Source of the DNA: Candidatus Saccharibacteria bacterium UBA5170
GTDB lineage: Bacteria > Patescibacteriota > Saccharimonadia > Saccharimonadales > Saccharimonadaceae
Length of the DNA: 15,124 bases
Reading direction: 5' to 3'
Assembly (NCBI GenBank): GCA_002413425.1
Contig: DHWY01000002.1
Coordinates: 1 to 15,124 of the forward strand
Under the pieces are notes generated by a model. It worked only from the letters and a program-made list of their open reading frames with translations. It made no database searches and was not told the origin of the DNA. Of this stretch, positions 1 to 5,455 are shown one piece after another. The first letter of the stretch is position 1. Every line of letters starts with the position of its first letter. The translations under genes and the position numbers were made by a program.

Positions 1-8
1 ATACAAAT

Positions 9-704
9 ATGTCAATACCATCTAATGAACATGGAACTCAGGAACCCGGGCACGACCTCGAAACGGACTCACAAATTGAAGCACTGGAGGTTTTATTTGG
101 GTCTTCGGAATACACGCAATCTATCGAAGCATTCGATGCCGTACAGAAAGAGCTGCTAGATACGTTAGCCGTACTTTTTACCGAACCGAATGATCATAAT
201 CAATTAGATGCCATGTTGTTCGTAATGGCCGAGTTAGTTCGAAAATTCTCAACCTGCGTTAAGCTAATAAACACAGACAAAGAATCCAAAAATCGTGATG
301 AACGTATCGCTTCTGTACTTCAGCTTTTAATAGGTGAAGACAACATTCGTCAAGAGTTTTTTGCTTTATTGGCTCCGTGTGACGAGTATGCGAATCGCGC
401 ATATAACAGAGACAATGTACGGGGCATGATTGAATCTTCGTATGAAGAGTTCCAGACTCTCGAAGAAGTACGAAATCAGCTAACGGAAACGTTTGCGTTT
501 GGCCTTACGGAAGATATTAAGCATGTTTTATCACATTTACCCGAGACTTCGGAAGTACAAGATGAAGCCAGCCAGCCTGTAATGCGCAAGGTTGGCAAGC
601 ATGCTCTGGACGTTGCGAAAATAGCTGGCGGCGTAGGAATCGGCGTAGCAAGCGGCATAATACTAGCCAGTCGCTATTTTTCGAAACGAACATCGAAAGG
701 ATAG
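9..704 (+). CDS. Hypothetical protein with C-terminal membrane helix
   Basis: A 231-residue protein of no family I recognise. Residues 1 to about 195 are acidic and look mostly helical (for example LDTLAVLF, DAMLFVMAELVRKF), with no obvious catalytic motif. Residues about 205-224 form a glycine-rich hydrophobic segment (IAGGVGIGVASGIILASRYF) followed by a short basic tail, KRTSKG. There is no N-terminal signal peptide, so the picture is a cytoplasmic helical domain held to the membrane by one C-terminal helix, with the positive tail as a possible anchor. Only eight bases precede the ATG in the window, so its promoter and ribosome binding site cannot be judged. The reading frame is long, intact and ends in TAG. 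Function unknown. Confidence 0.8.
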   Translation: MSIPSNEHGTQEPGHDLETDSQIEALEVLFGSSEYTQSIEAFDAVQKELLDTLAVLFTEPNDHNQLDAMLFVMAELVRKFSTCVKLINTDKESKNRDERIASVLQLLIGEDNIRQEFFALLAPCDEYANRAYNRDNVRGMIESSYEEFQTLEEVRNQLTETFAFGLTEDIKHVLSHLPETSEVQDEASQPVMRKVGKHALDVAKIAGGVGIGVASGIILASRYFSKRTSKG

Positions 705-764
705 GGAACTCTGTATTATTTCATGTCGTGTTTAAACTTCTAATCCCAAATAAAGAGTAATTTT

Positions 765-986
765 CTGAAAATAACTATCACGATAAAACCAAACAGCACA
801 AAAGGCCCGTTGGTCGAACCGCAAGACGACGGGTCACTTGTTGTCTATATCCGTGAAATCACCACCAAGGGTAAAGCAAATGAGGCGCTCATTAAAATAC
901 TAGCCAAACATTTCAACGTCCCAAAAACCCACATCTACATAATCCGTGGCCACGCTGCACGACACAAGGTAATAGAAATCAGCTAG
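765..986 (+). CDS. DUF167 / YggU-family protein, probable CTG start
   Basis: A 73-residue reading frame with the hallmarks of the DUF167 (YggU) family: an opening KITITIKPNS strand, the central motif TKGKANEALIKILAKHF, and the ending RGHAARHKVIEI. The family is small and of unclear biochemical role. The frame has no ATG, GTG or TTG before the conserved opening strand: an in-frame TAA lies at 741-743, and the ATG at 723 opens only a six-codon ORF ending at that stop. CTG at 765 sits exactly where family members have their initiator Met (M-K-I-T), and AAAGAG at 752-757 lies seven bases upstream as a plausible ribosome binding site. The CTG start is an inference; a sequencing error or a decaying gene are alternatives. 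Family assignment is by recognition of the motif only. Confidence 0.7.
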   Translation: MKITITIKPNSTKGPLVEPQDDGSLVVYIREITTKGKANEALIKILAKHFNVPKTHIYIIRGHAARHKVIEIS

Positions 987-991
987 TCATT

Positions 992-1030
992 ACATATCCT
1001 TTGTAAGGTGATACCTTGCAAAGGATATGT
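992..1030. repeat. Near-perfect 18-bp palindrome upstream of rhodanese gene
   Basis: Arms 992-1009 (ACATATCCTTTGTAAGGT) and 1013-1030 are inverted copies with one difference (a G-T wobble) around a three-base centre. No T-run follows, so it is not a standard intrinsic terminator. Its right arm ends where a -35 element for the promoter at 1047-1055 would lie, which suits an operator. Read as RNA it would be a stable hairpin at the 3' end of the DUF167 transcript. Confidence 0.8.
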
Positions 1031-1046
1031 CAGACGAAGTGGCGTT

Positions 1047-1055
1047 TGGTATAAT
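1047..1055 (+). promoter_or_regulatory. Extended -10 promoter of rhodanese gene
   Basis: TGGTATAAT is a perfect extended -10 element (TG-N-TATAAT). No good -35 hexamer is seen; the expected position (about 1027-1032) is occupied by the end of the palindrome. Predicted start near 1062, just ahead of the Shine-Dalgarno sequence. Confidence 0.75.
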
Positions 1056-1077
1056 GGATTAATTGAGGAGAAACTAA

Positions 1078-1344
1078 ATGAAACCAATTGTAATTGACAC
1101 CCGAGAAGATATTGAGTACGCTCAAGGCCATGTTGAGGGCTCACTAAACATCCCGCCAGCCCTATTTATGACCGGTAGCATCCCGCAACAATTAACTGAC
1201 ACGCCCAAAGATGCAGTTATCATCGTCTATTGCCGATCGGGAAGTCGATCCAATGTTGTAGCGCACCTGCTTAGGCAACACGGATTTACGAATATAACGA
1301 ACGGTATTAATCAAGGCAACGTCCAAAAATTACTCGCCGAATAA
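1078..1344 (+). CDS. Single-domain rhodanese-like sulfurtransferase
   Basis: An 88-residue stand-alone rhodanese domain, close to the usual size of GlpE/PspE-type proteins. Visible features are the opening strand VIDTREDIEYAQGHVEGSLNIP (seen in parts: VIDTRE, GHVEGSLNIP), and the active-site loop YCRSGSRS with catalytic Cys52, followed by the helix AHLLRQHGF. The intact Cys and the loop's Arg/Ser suggest a working persulfide-carrying enzyme, moving sulfane sulfur between small thiols or proteins; the partner cannot be deduced. No signal peptide, so cytoplasmic. GAGGAG at 1065-1070 lies seven bases before the ATG. The frame stays open for 38 codons after its TAA, but without a start codon context, so I treat TAA as the true end. 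Confidence 0.9.
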   Translation: MKPIVIDTREDIEYAQGHVEGSLNIPPALFMTGSIPQQLTDTPKDAVIIVYCRSGSRSNVVAHLLRQHGFTNITNGINQGNVQKLLAE

Positions 1345-1481
1345 GACTCCGTTACATTTGCGCCATATTATACGCAAGAATACGACGTTTTGACGGTTGA
1401 CCCCAATCAACAAGCACTTTCTATTGTCATAAAGCGGCCAGATGAGAATAATATACCTTAGCAACGAATAGACAATCTTGT

Positions 1482-1510
1482 TTGACAGTGGATTGAACAG
1501 CCTGTACTAT
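1482..1510 (+). promoter_or_regulatory. Promoter of the 81-residue membrane protein gene
   Basis: TTGACA at 1482-1487, a 17-base spacer, and TACTAT at 1505-1510: a near-consensus sigma-70-type promoter. Predicted start near 1517, leaving a leader of about 25 bases that carries the AGGAGG site. Confidence 0.85.
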
Positions 1511-1541
1511 GAAGGAAAACATAACCTTTTAGGAGGCACCT

Positions 1542-1787
1542 ATGGAAAAATTATTCAAGAAAGTAGCACAACAAAAAATTGCTGGAGTTCGTCAGGAATT
1601 GGCACGCGCACATTTAATCATTGTGTTGTTATCGGCTACCGTTATTATGCTATTAATACAAGGCGCAACCCAACCAATAATACTTGATGCGGTCTTGTCG
1701 GCTATCGGTATTATGCTATTAGGTGTCGTCGCTTTGACCTCTTTAATTATGTCATTCGCCTTATTCACTAGTAAAAATAAAAAATAG
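1542..1787 (+). CDS. Small two-helix membrane protein with internal repeat
   Basis: An 81-residue protein of unknown function. A basic amphipathic start (KLFKKVAQQKIAGVRQELAR) is followed by two membrane helices, about residues 24-40 and 46-75, and a lysine-rich tail (TSKNKK); both ends are predicted inside. The helices share a repeat: LSATVIMLL at 30-38 and LSAIGIMLL at 52-60, and the DNA under them (1632-1655 and 1698-1721) matches at 22 of 24 positions, so the second helix probably arose by a 66-base duplication. The gene has a near-consensus promoter and a perfect AGGAGG at 1531-1536, five bases before the ATG, suggesting strong expression. The domain layout resembles small phage-holin-like or DUF-type peptides, but I cannot assign it to a family. 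Confidence 0.8.
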   Translation: MEKLFKKVAQQKIAGVRQELARAHLIIVLLSATVIMLLIQGATQPIILDAVLSAIGIMLLGVVALTSLIMSFALFTSKNKK

Positions 1788-1838
1788 ACTACCTTAATCG
1801 GCACAAAACCATCCTCTCAAACCAGACCGTAGTGCCTA

Positions 1839-1847
1839 TGGTAGAAT
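1839..1847 (+). promoter_or_regulatory. Extended -10 promoter of the MscS-like gene
   Basis: TGGTAGAAT is an extended -10 (TG-N-TAGAAT). The hexamer ends eight bases before the ATG at 1856, so transcription should begin at or next to the start codon, giving a leaderless mRNA. No clear -35 is visible and there is no Shine-Dalgarno sequence. Confidence 0.6.
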
Positions 1848-1855
1848 AAAGATAT

Positions 1856-2701
1856 ATGGAATTTCAAGGCTATTTTGACAATCCTACTACCTTAACGATT
1901 CTTATACTTGTTGTCGCGGTCGGCCTACACCATGTCAGCGGTATCATTGTCGCCGGGATCGTGCAACGGGTAATGCGCCCTCATGGCCTCGAGACAAAAG
2001 CCGATAACAATAAACGCAAAGACACGCTTCGCAACATCTTTAGCGCTACGGCAAGACTAGCGATATGGATAATCGCAGTCAGTACAATTTTAGGCCTTTT
2101 GCATTTTAATCTCGCGCCTATCGCCACTGGCGCCGGCTTTGTCGGTATTATTATTGGCATCGGTGCGCAAGCCACGATTCGCGACTACTTGGCAGGGATT
2201 TCTATTTTGATCGAAAACCAATACCGCGTCGGTGACATCGTTACGTTGAGCGGTGGCACGATCGGCATGGGCACGTCGGGTCTGGTTGAAGAGATTACCT
2301 TGCGCATCACCAAGCTACGTGACTTGGACGGAACGCTCAATATCGTTCGAAATGGTGAGGCTAGTGTGATTACTAACCGAACTTATAAATACTCGAGTGT
2401 TGTCCTGGATGTTGGTGTGTCCTATGACAGCGACATCGATGTCGTTGAAAAAGTCATGAACGCGGTGGGTAAGGATATGAAAAAAGACGACGTTCTGGGT
2501 AGTAAAATTAATGAGCCTATCGCATTCTTCCGGGTGGACCAATTCGCCGCTTCGTCGGTTGTCGTCAAGGCCGTCGGCAAAGTCACCCCAGCCGCCCAAT
2601 GGGAAATTGCCGGTGAATACCGTCGCCGTTTACTTAAGGCGTTTGCAAAAGAAGGCATCGAAATTGCCCTGCCTCAAGTTGTCGTCCATCAAAAGACATA
2701 G
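1856..2701 (+). CDS. Small-conductance mechanosensitive channel (MscS family)
   Basis: A 281-residue protein close to E. coli MscS in length. Membrane helices lie at about residues 12-36 and 64-83, followed by the pore-lining helix (about 88-120), whose alanine/glycine-rich stretch ATGAGFVGIIIGIGAQ and following IRDYLAGISILIENQ are the MscS signature. The VGDIV motif (125-129) opens the soluble beta domain, where ITKLRDLDGTLNIVRNGE matches the family's beta-domain consensus; a C-terminal alpha/beta domain follows to the end. The protein should form a heptameric inner-membrane channel that opens under membrane tension and protects against osmotic downshock. The gene starts at the first ATG with no Shine-Dalgarno sequence but an extended -10 immediately upstream, and is followed by a terminator at 2730. 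Confidence 0.92.
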   Translation: MEFQGYFDNPTTLTILILVVAVGLHHVSGIIVAGIVQRVMRPHGLETKADNNKRKDTLRNIFSATARLAIWIIAVSTILGLLHFNLAPIATGAGFVGIIIGIGAQATIRDYLAGISILIENQYRVGDIVTLSGGTIGMGTSGLVEEITLRITKLRDLDGTLNIVRNGEASVITNRTYKYSSVVLDVGVSYDSDIDVVEKVMNAVGKDMKKDDVLGSKINEPIAFFRVDQFAASSVVVKAVGKVTPAAQWEIAGEYRRRLLKAFAKEGIEIALPQVVVHQKT

Positions 2702-2729
2702 TCACTCACACACTACGATTTGGTAGCGC

Positions 2730-2753
2730 TCGCAACTAGTTGGCGATTTTTTT
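2730..2753 (+). terminator. Intrinsic terminator after the MscS-like gene
   Basis: TCGCAA (2730-2735) pairs with TTGGCGA (2740-2746) with one bulged G around the loop CTAG, directly followed by seven T residues (2747-2753). Confidence 0.7.
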
Positions 2754-2831
2754 AGGTTCAGGTAGTTCTTTGAAGGGGACCGTCACCTTGAGCAGGCCGT
2801 CGTCAAGACAAACGCCATTGACTTTTCCGTG
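2736..2831 (-). pseudogene. Possible remnant of an Hsp20 C-terminus
   Basis: On the minus strand an open frame ending in TAG at 2736-2738 encodes a segment reading GKVNGVCLDDGLLKVTVP, then FKELPEPKKIAN. This resembles the end of the alpha-crystallin domain of Hsp20 small heat-shock proteins, which typically read 'A-x-(Y/F)-x-(D/N)-G-V-L-x-V-x-(V/L)-P' followed by a K-K-I tail. Only about 30 residues match: upstream on the minus strand the frame is just the shadow of the plus-strand gene at 2902. No start codon or promoter fits. It also overlaps the MscS-like gene's terminator and the next gene's promoter. It could be a leftover of a deleted hsp20 or a chance resemblance; I lean slightly to chance-or-relic being undecided. 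Confidence 0.35.
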
Positions 2832-2845
2832 ATATGTGCTACTAT
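2818..2845 (+). promoter_or_regulatory. Promoter of the coiled-coil membrane protein gene
   Basis: TTGACT at 2818-2823, a 16-base spacer and TACTAT at 2840-2845, with the extended TGC just before it (2837-2839). Predicted start near 2852, giving a leader of about 50 bases. Confidence 0.8.
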
Positions 2846-2901
2846 AAAAGGTACTGTGACCATCTGTGTTACGGAAGTTCCTACTAGATTCGGAGAGTCC
2901 C

Positions 2902-3219
2902 ATGTTCAGTGACAATACCCGAGCCTGGGTCATCCTGGTCAGTCTAGCTGTTGTTGCCTGTGCAGCCTGCATCGTTTCGCATCTCATAAAGAGACGCAAA
3001 CTTCGACGGGTTGCCGAAGTCGCGGCAAAGGCAGCAAAACTCAAAGAGCGTTGCGCGCTAGAACGCGAGCTGAGGTGGAGCCGCAAGCAGCTAGATATGC
3101 TGCGCTTTAGTGGAAGAGAAGATCCTCGTGAAAAAGACAATCTCTTGAACACTATAGCCGAACTAGAGAAGAGTCTGCTGCTCATTGCAGACGAGCCGGA
3201 AGATCCGGCCTTCTCATGA
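2902..3219 (+). CDS. Small membrane-anchored coiled-coil protein
   Basis: A 105-residue protein with one N-terminal membrane helix (about residues 8-29, WVILVSLAVVACAACIVSHL) followed by a basic stop-transfer patch (KRRKLRR) and a long charged helix, probably a coiled coil, to about residue 95 (AKAAKLKERCALERELRWSR and beyond). The topology is that of a single-pass protein with a cytoplasmic helical tail; no family recognised. I chose ATG 2902 because GGAGAG (2892-2897) lies just before it; a GTG at 2866 in the same frame would add 12 residues but has no binding site. The gene is a self-contained unit with its own promoter and a strong terminator 20 bases after its stop. It is the only gene here that ends in TGA. 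Confidence 0.75.
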   Translation: MFSDNTRAWVILVSLAVVACAACIVSHLIKRRKLRRVAEVAAKAAKLKERCALERELRWSRKQLDMLRFSGREDPREKDNLLNTIAELEKSLLLIADEPEDPAFS

Positions 3220-3239
3220 GGCCACAGCCTCCGCAGTAC

Positions 3240-3264
3240 CCCCCGACAACGCGTCGGGGGTTTT
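3240..3264 (+). terminator. Intrinsic terminator after the coiled-coil gene
   Basis: Perfect 8-bp stem CCCCCGAC / GTCGGGGG with a five-base loop AACGC, followed by TTTT. Confidence 0.88.
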
Positions 3265-3287
3265 CAACGTCCCAATCAAGGTTACTA

Positions 3288-3316
3288 TTGACAAAATCGA
3301 CAATCTGTGCTACATT
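3288..3316 (+). promoter_or_regulatory. Near-consensus promoter with no protein gene behind it
   Basis: TTGACA at 3288-3293, exactly 17 bases, then TACATT at 3311-3316 with the extended TGC (3308-3310). It is one of the best promoters in the window, yet the next 300 bases hold no credible coding region. Predicted start near 3323. Confidence 0.8.
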
Positions 3317-3322
3317 AGATAG

Positions 3323-3627
3323 TAACAAACGTTTTTCTCGAATAAAGTTTCGGAAAACACTTACTTGTCACAACGGTCACCACTTGCCTCAAAACAAGCG
3401 TTCGCCTCGCCATCAACCGAGCACATATAGGCTCTGGCACGCGAATCGTAACAGATGGAACACCACGATTGACGTGAGACACTCGTCACAAGAGAAGAAA
3501 TTTGTTCACCCGCCACGACGCGTAGGCGGGGTAAGACTTATGGGCATTGTCATGATAATGCCTCGTACCTTATACGCGCAAAAAGCACACTATAAAAAAC
3601 GCCTCTTCGGTTACGATGGGGCGTTTT
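3323..3627 (+). ncRNA. Candidate orphan small RNA
   Basis: A stretch of about 305 bases bounded by the strong promoter at 3288-3316 and a terminator-like hairpin at 3596-3627. Visible structure, in order: GTTTTTC (3331-3337) with GGAAAAC (3352-3358); AATCGT with ACGATT near 3444-3470; CCCGCC (3509-3514) with GGCGGG (3525-3530), extended by an inner ACG/CGT; and an interrupted palindrome GGCATT...AATGCC (3543-3562). I looked for and did not find signatures of RNase P RNA, tmRNA, SRP RNA or tRNA. A reading frame does span the region (3216-3674) but it runs through two terminators and a promoter and its product is low-complexity basic, so I do not accept it. The 3' terminator lacks a T-run beyond its stem, so the RNA might read through into the gene at 3722 as a long leader. 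Confidence 0.5.
3596..3627 (+). terminator. Terminator-like hairpin ending the candidate RNA
   Basis: AAAACGCCTC (3596-3605) pairs with GGGGCGTTTT (3618-3627) over 10 bp with one T-G wobble; loop of 12. The T4 is inside the stem. Symmetric A and T tails mean it could act on either strand. Confidence 0.65.
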
Positions 3628-3646
3628 GTCGTAATATAATATGTCG

Positions 3647-3675
3647 TTGCGTTTTCAAAACATATGCAGTATAAC
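3647..3675 (+). promoter_or_regulatory. Possible promoter for the gene at 3722
   Basis: TTGCGT at 3647-3652, a 17-base spacer, TATAAC at 3670-3675. The predicted start (about 3682) falls only three bases before the ATG of a short ORF at 3685. Confidence 0.5.
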
Positions 3676-3684
3676 TAAGGTAAC

Positions 3685-3720
3685 ATGAGCGGGATAACAA
3701 ACACGGGACTGACTAACTAA
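3685..3720 (+). CDS. Possible 11-codon upstream ORF
   Basis: ATG at 3685 opens an 11-codon frame (MSGITNTGLTN) ending in TAA at 3718-3720. AAGG at 3677-3680 precedes it, though the predicted mRNA start would lie after that. The stop is one base from the ATG of the next gene at 3722, a stop-start arrangement seen in translational coupling. No repeated regulatory codons suggest a specific attenuator amino acid. It may be chance. Confidence 0.3.
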   Translation: MSGITNTGLTN

Positions 3721-3721
3721 T

Positions 3722-4420
3722 ATGGGGGCAAGGCCGGACGCTCTATGCGCCCGGCCGTTTGTGCACTTGCCTCCACGAGAATACTGGCTGAGTGATCCGG
3801 CGATAGAAGGTCTTATCCCGACGCCACTTGATAGCAGGGGATTGGTTGACGCACCGGCGCTCTTTCAAGAGGTTGCCAAAACTATCGACCCGGCCTATGA
3901 ATGGGAATCGGCTTTCGACGACCCCCACCACTTGCAGTGGCCAGATTGCTGGTATCCGACGGAAGCTCACGACATACTCTTAAAAGAATCTAACCCGCAC
4001 GAATTTCGTAATTTGGCTATTTCTCAATGGATACTTCCCAGAGTTCTCCATAACTGGATTCATTGTGTGACAGAACCGCCGCCGGTTCCTAGCGACGAAG
4101 TGATGTTTTATCGTACTGAAGCGCAACGAGTCACCACCTCTTTGTTTATGACCGCACGCGACAGTAAACGCTATATTAATTCTTCGTCCTTAAGATACAG
4201 GCAGATTCACGCACAAATGACCCCGTATTATCGTCAAATGTCATTGCAGATTAAAGCCCTAAAAGAAGTTCCACCCGAGTTTAGATTAGTCGACTTAGCC
4301 GAATATCAATCAGGTAATGTCCGCGATATGCTCAAAATAGAGTCTGCACTTGGAAGATACGCGACGATAAAAACCGCCGACCAAGCCATGCATTTTGTCA
4401 GGCGAGCTCAGGCTGCCTAG
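3722..4420 (+). CDS. Hypothetical protein, start within a stable hairpin
   Basis: A 232-residue, tryptophan- and proline-rich soluble protein without a family I recognise. No membrane helix, signal peptide or nucleotide-binding motif is seen. The N-terminal half holds clusters such as AYEWESAFDDPHHLQWPDCW and SQWILPRVLHNWIHC; the C-terminal half is helical and basic, with YRTEAQRVTTSLFMTARDSK and RYRQIHAQMTPYYRQMSLQI suggesting nucleic-acid or membrane-surface contact, but this is only composition. The ATG lacks a clear Shine-Dalgarno sequence and sits at the foot of the hairpin at 3723-3775, so translation may depend on the short ORF that stops one base upstream, or start at GTG 3761. The stop is one base from the convergent FKBP stop. 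Confidence 0.7.
   Translation: MGARPDALCARPFVHLPPREYWLSDPAIEGLIPTPLDSRGLVDAPALFQEVAKTIDPAYEWESAFDDPHHLQWPDCWYPTEAHDILLKESNPHEFRNLAISQWILPRVLHNWIHCVTEPPPVPSDEVMFYRTEAQRVTTSLFMTARDSKRYINSSSLRYRQIHAQMTPYYRQMSLQIKALKEVPPEFRLVDLAEYQSGNVRDMLKIESALGRYATIKTADQAMHFVRRAQAA
3723..3775 (+). promoter_or_regulatory. Two-part GC-rich hairpin over the start of the 3722 gene
   Basis: An outer stem pairs GGGGGCAA (3724-3731) with TTGCCTCC (3767-3774), one G-T wobble, plus a T-A at the base. Inside it, 3732-3741 (GGCCGGACGC) pairs with 3747-3756 (GCGCCCGGCC), one A-C mismatch, around the loop TCTAT. A ten-base bulge lies between. The structure begins within the ATG and would hinder initiation unless it is melted. 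Confidence 0.7.
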
Positions 4421-4421
4421 G

Positions 4422-4808
4422 TTATTGAATTTCGACAAGTTCGATATCAAAAACAAGATCTGAGTTTGGGGGAATATTTACCGCCGCCCGACGCGACCCA
4501 TAGGCGAGCGCTGATGGAATAATTAATCGACGAGTACCGCCAACTTTCATGCCTGGAACACCCTGTGTCCAGCCAGCGATAACTTGGTATAAGCCAAACG
4601 TAGCTGGCTGACCGCCATCGTGTGAGCTTTGGAAAATCGTGCCATCGACGGCCAATGCACCGGTGTAATGGGCGGTAATAGTTGCTTGGGCTGGAACGGT
4701 TTCGCCCGCCCCTTCAACAAGATCAATACTTTGTAATTCTGTGACTGACGCAAGCGGCTCAAAGGCCTCAAGTTTTGTTCCTTCAAGTGATGTATTAGAT
4801 GTACTCAT
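4422..4808 (-). CDS. FKBP-type peptidyl-prolyl cis-trans isomerase
   Basis: A 128-residue single-domain FKBP. After about 35 residues of acidic lead-in come the family's strands and pocket: ITAHYTGALAVDGTIFQSSHD, the pocket helix region VIAGWTQGVPGMKVGGTRRL (with the conserved Trp), IIPSALAYG, and the ending IPPNSDLVFDIELVEI. (Motifs cited in segments of the protein.) The protein should speed isomerisation of X-Pro bonds and act as a folding helper. No signal peptide or lipobox, so it is probably cytoplasmic. It is transcribed divergently from the kinase at 4846 across 37 bases and lacks a Shine-Dalgarno sequence; its -10 hexamer ends six bases before the ATG. Its stop nearly touches the convergent gene's stop. 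Confidence 0.92.
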   Translation of the reverse strand: MSTSNTSLEGTKLEAFEPLASVTELQSIDLVEGAGETVPAQATITAHYTGALAVDGTIFQSSHDGGQPATFGLYQVIAGWTQGVPGMKVGGTRRLIIPSALAYGSRRAAVNIPPNSDLVFDIELVEIQ

Positions 4809-4814
4809 GTATGT

Positions 4815-4843
4815 ATTTTGTCATACATTTGCTATACTGTCAT
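4815..4843 (-). promoter_or_regulatory. Promoter of the FKBP gene, predicted leaderless
   Basis: Read on the minus strand: ATGACA (4843-4838), a 17-base spacer, then CAAAAT (4820-4815) with the extended TGA before it. Six bases separate the -10 from the ATG. The -35 overlaps the -10 of the divergent kinase promoter. Confidence 0.6.
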
Positions 4844-4847
4844 ATAT
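4819..4847. repeat. Direct repeat in the divergent promoter
   Basis: TGTCATACAT (4819-4828) and TGTCATATAT (4838-4847) differ at one base and are 19 bases apart, about two helix turns. A six-base inverted repeat ATGTAT / ATACAT (4811-4828) overlaps the first copy. Either could be a binding site controlling both genes. Confidence 0.5.
4830..4838 (+). promoter_or_regulatory. Extended -10 of the P-loop gene, predicted leaderless
   Basis: TGCTATACT is an extended -10 (TG-C-TATACT). Seven bases separate it from the ATG at 4846, so the mRNA should begin at the start codon. No Shine-Dalgarno sequence. Confidence 0.65.
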
Positions 4848-5442
4848 GAAATCATTAAGTCTTAACAAACCACACGTCATTGTAATGGTAGGTATTCCAG
4901 GGTCGGGTAAAAGTTTTTTTGCCGAGCAGTTTGCCGATACGTTCAACGCTCCACTCGTAAGCAACGGACGACTCCGCGACGAGCTGTTCAACGAACCGAC
5001 CTACAGTAGCGACGAACAAACCATCATACGTCGCGTCAGTGACTACATGCTTGATGAGCTGTATAAAACACAGCGCACCTTTATTTACGAAGGAGAGGCC
5101 GACGCCCGCATAGAGCGTCATGATATCGCTAAAAAAGCCCGAAGTGCAGGCTATGAACCTTTGTTTATATGGGTGCAAACAGAATCATCGACCGCCAAGT
5201 TGCGCGTCAAGAAAGCCGCACCAGGCAAAACAACTATCAACCCGGCTCAATTTGATACCGCCCTGAAGCACTTCAGTGCCCCACACGCCAACGAAAAGGC
5301 AGTTGTGATTAGTGGCAAGCATACCTATGCTAGTCAACTCAGAATAGTCCTGAAACGCCTCGTTGAACCACGGATTGAAACAATAGAGAAACAAGCGCCT
5401 CCGGCTCGACCGGCCGAAAATAGGACCATAGTGGTTCACTAA
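4846..5442 (+). CDS. P-loop ATPase/kinase of the AAA_33 (zeta/PNK-like) type
   Basis: A 198-residue P-loop protein. The N-terminal strand VIVMVGIPGSGKS carries a Walker A motif (residues 16-23), followed by a helix and NGRLRDELF; a later hydrophobic strand RTFIYEGEADARIER holds acidic residues that could serve as Walker B, and the region FIWVQTESSTAKLRVKKA resembles the lid of small nucleotide kinases. This layout fits the AAA_33 group that includes polynucleotide-kinase-like and zeta-toxin-like enzymes; the substrate cannot be told. The frame extends upstream to 4741, but that part lies antisense to the FKBP gene, and the -10 element placed seven bases before ATG 4846 fixes the start. No antitoxin-like gene is adjacent, arguing against a zeta toxin. 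It forms a likely operon with the next gene, 13 bases downstream. Confidence 0.85.
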   Translation: MKSLSLNKPHVIVMVGIPGSGKSFFAEQFADTFNAPLVSNGRLRDELFNEPTYSSDEQTIIRRVSDYMLDELYKTQRTFIYEGEADARIERHDIAKKARSAGYEPLFIWVQTESSTAKLRVKKAAPGKTTINPAQFDTALKHFSAPHANEKAVVISGKHTYASQLRIVLKRLVEPRIETIEKQAPPARPAENRTIVVH

Positions 5443-5455
5443 AGGAGCCCTTTTC

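Noticed and set aside
1345..1461. Open frame continuing 38 codons after the rhodanese stop
   Set aside because: It has no start with a binding site, 38 codons without a stop is not unusual at this composition, and the rhodanese domain is already complete.
2736..3185. 149-residue minus-strand frame opposite the coiled-coil gene
   Set aside because: Apart from its last 30 residues it is a serine/arginine-rich shadow of the plus-strand gene, which has its own promoter, binding site and terminator.
3323..3627. RNase P RNA, tmRNA or SRP RNA
   Set aside because: None of the conserved cores I know for these RNAs is present on either strand.
3216..3674. 152-residue open frame across the non-coding interval
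   Set aside because: It runs through one strong terminator, a near-consensus promoter and another terminator-like hairpin, lacks a binding site, and its product is a featureless basic sequence.
4741..4845. Upstream extension of the P-loop gene
   Set aside because: It lies antisense to the FKBP N-terminus, and a -10 element is positioned for a start at 4846.
4846..5442. Zeta-type toxin of a toxin-antitoxin pair
   Set aside because: No small antitoxin-like gene is adjacent; the partner gene is a YgjP-like metalloprotein, so a housekeeping kinase is more likely.
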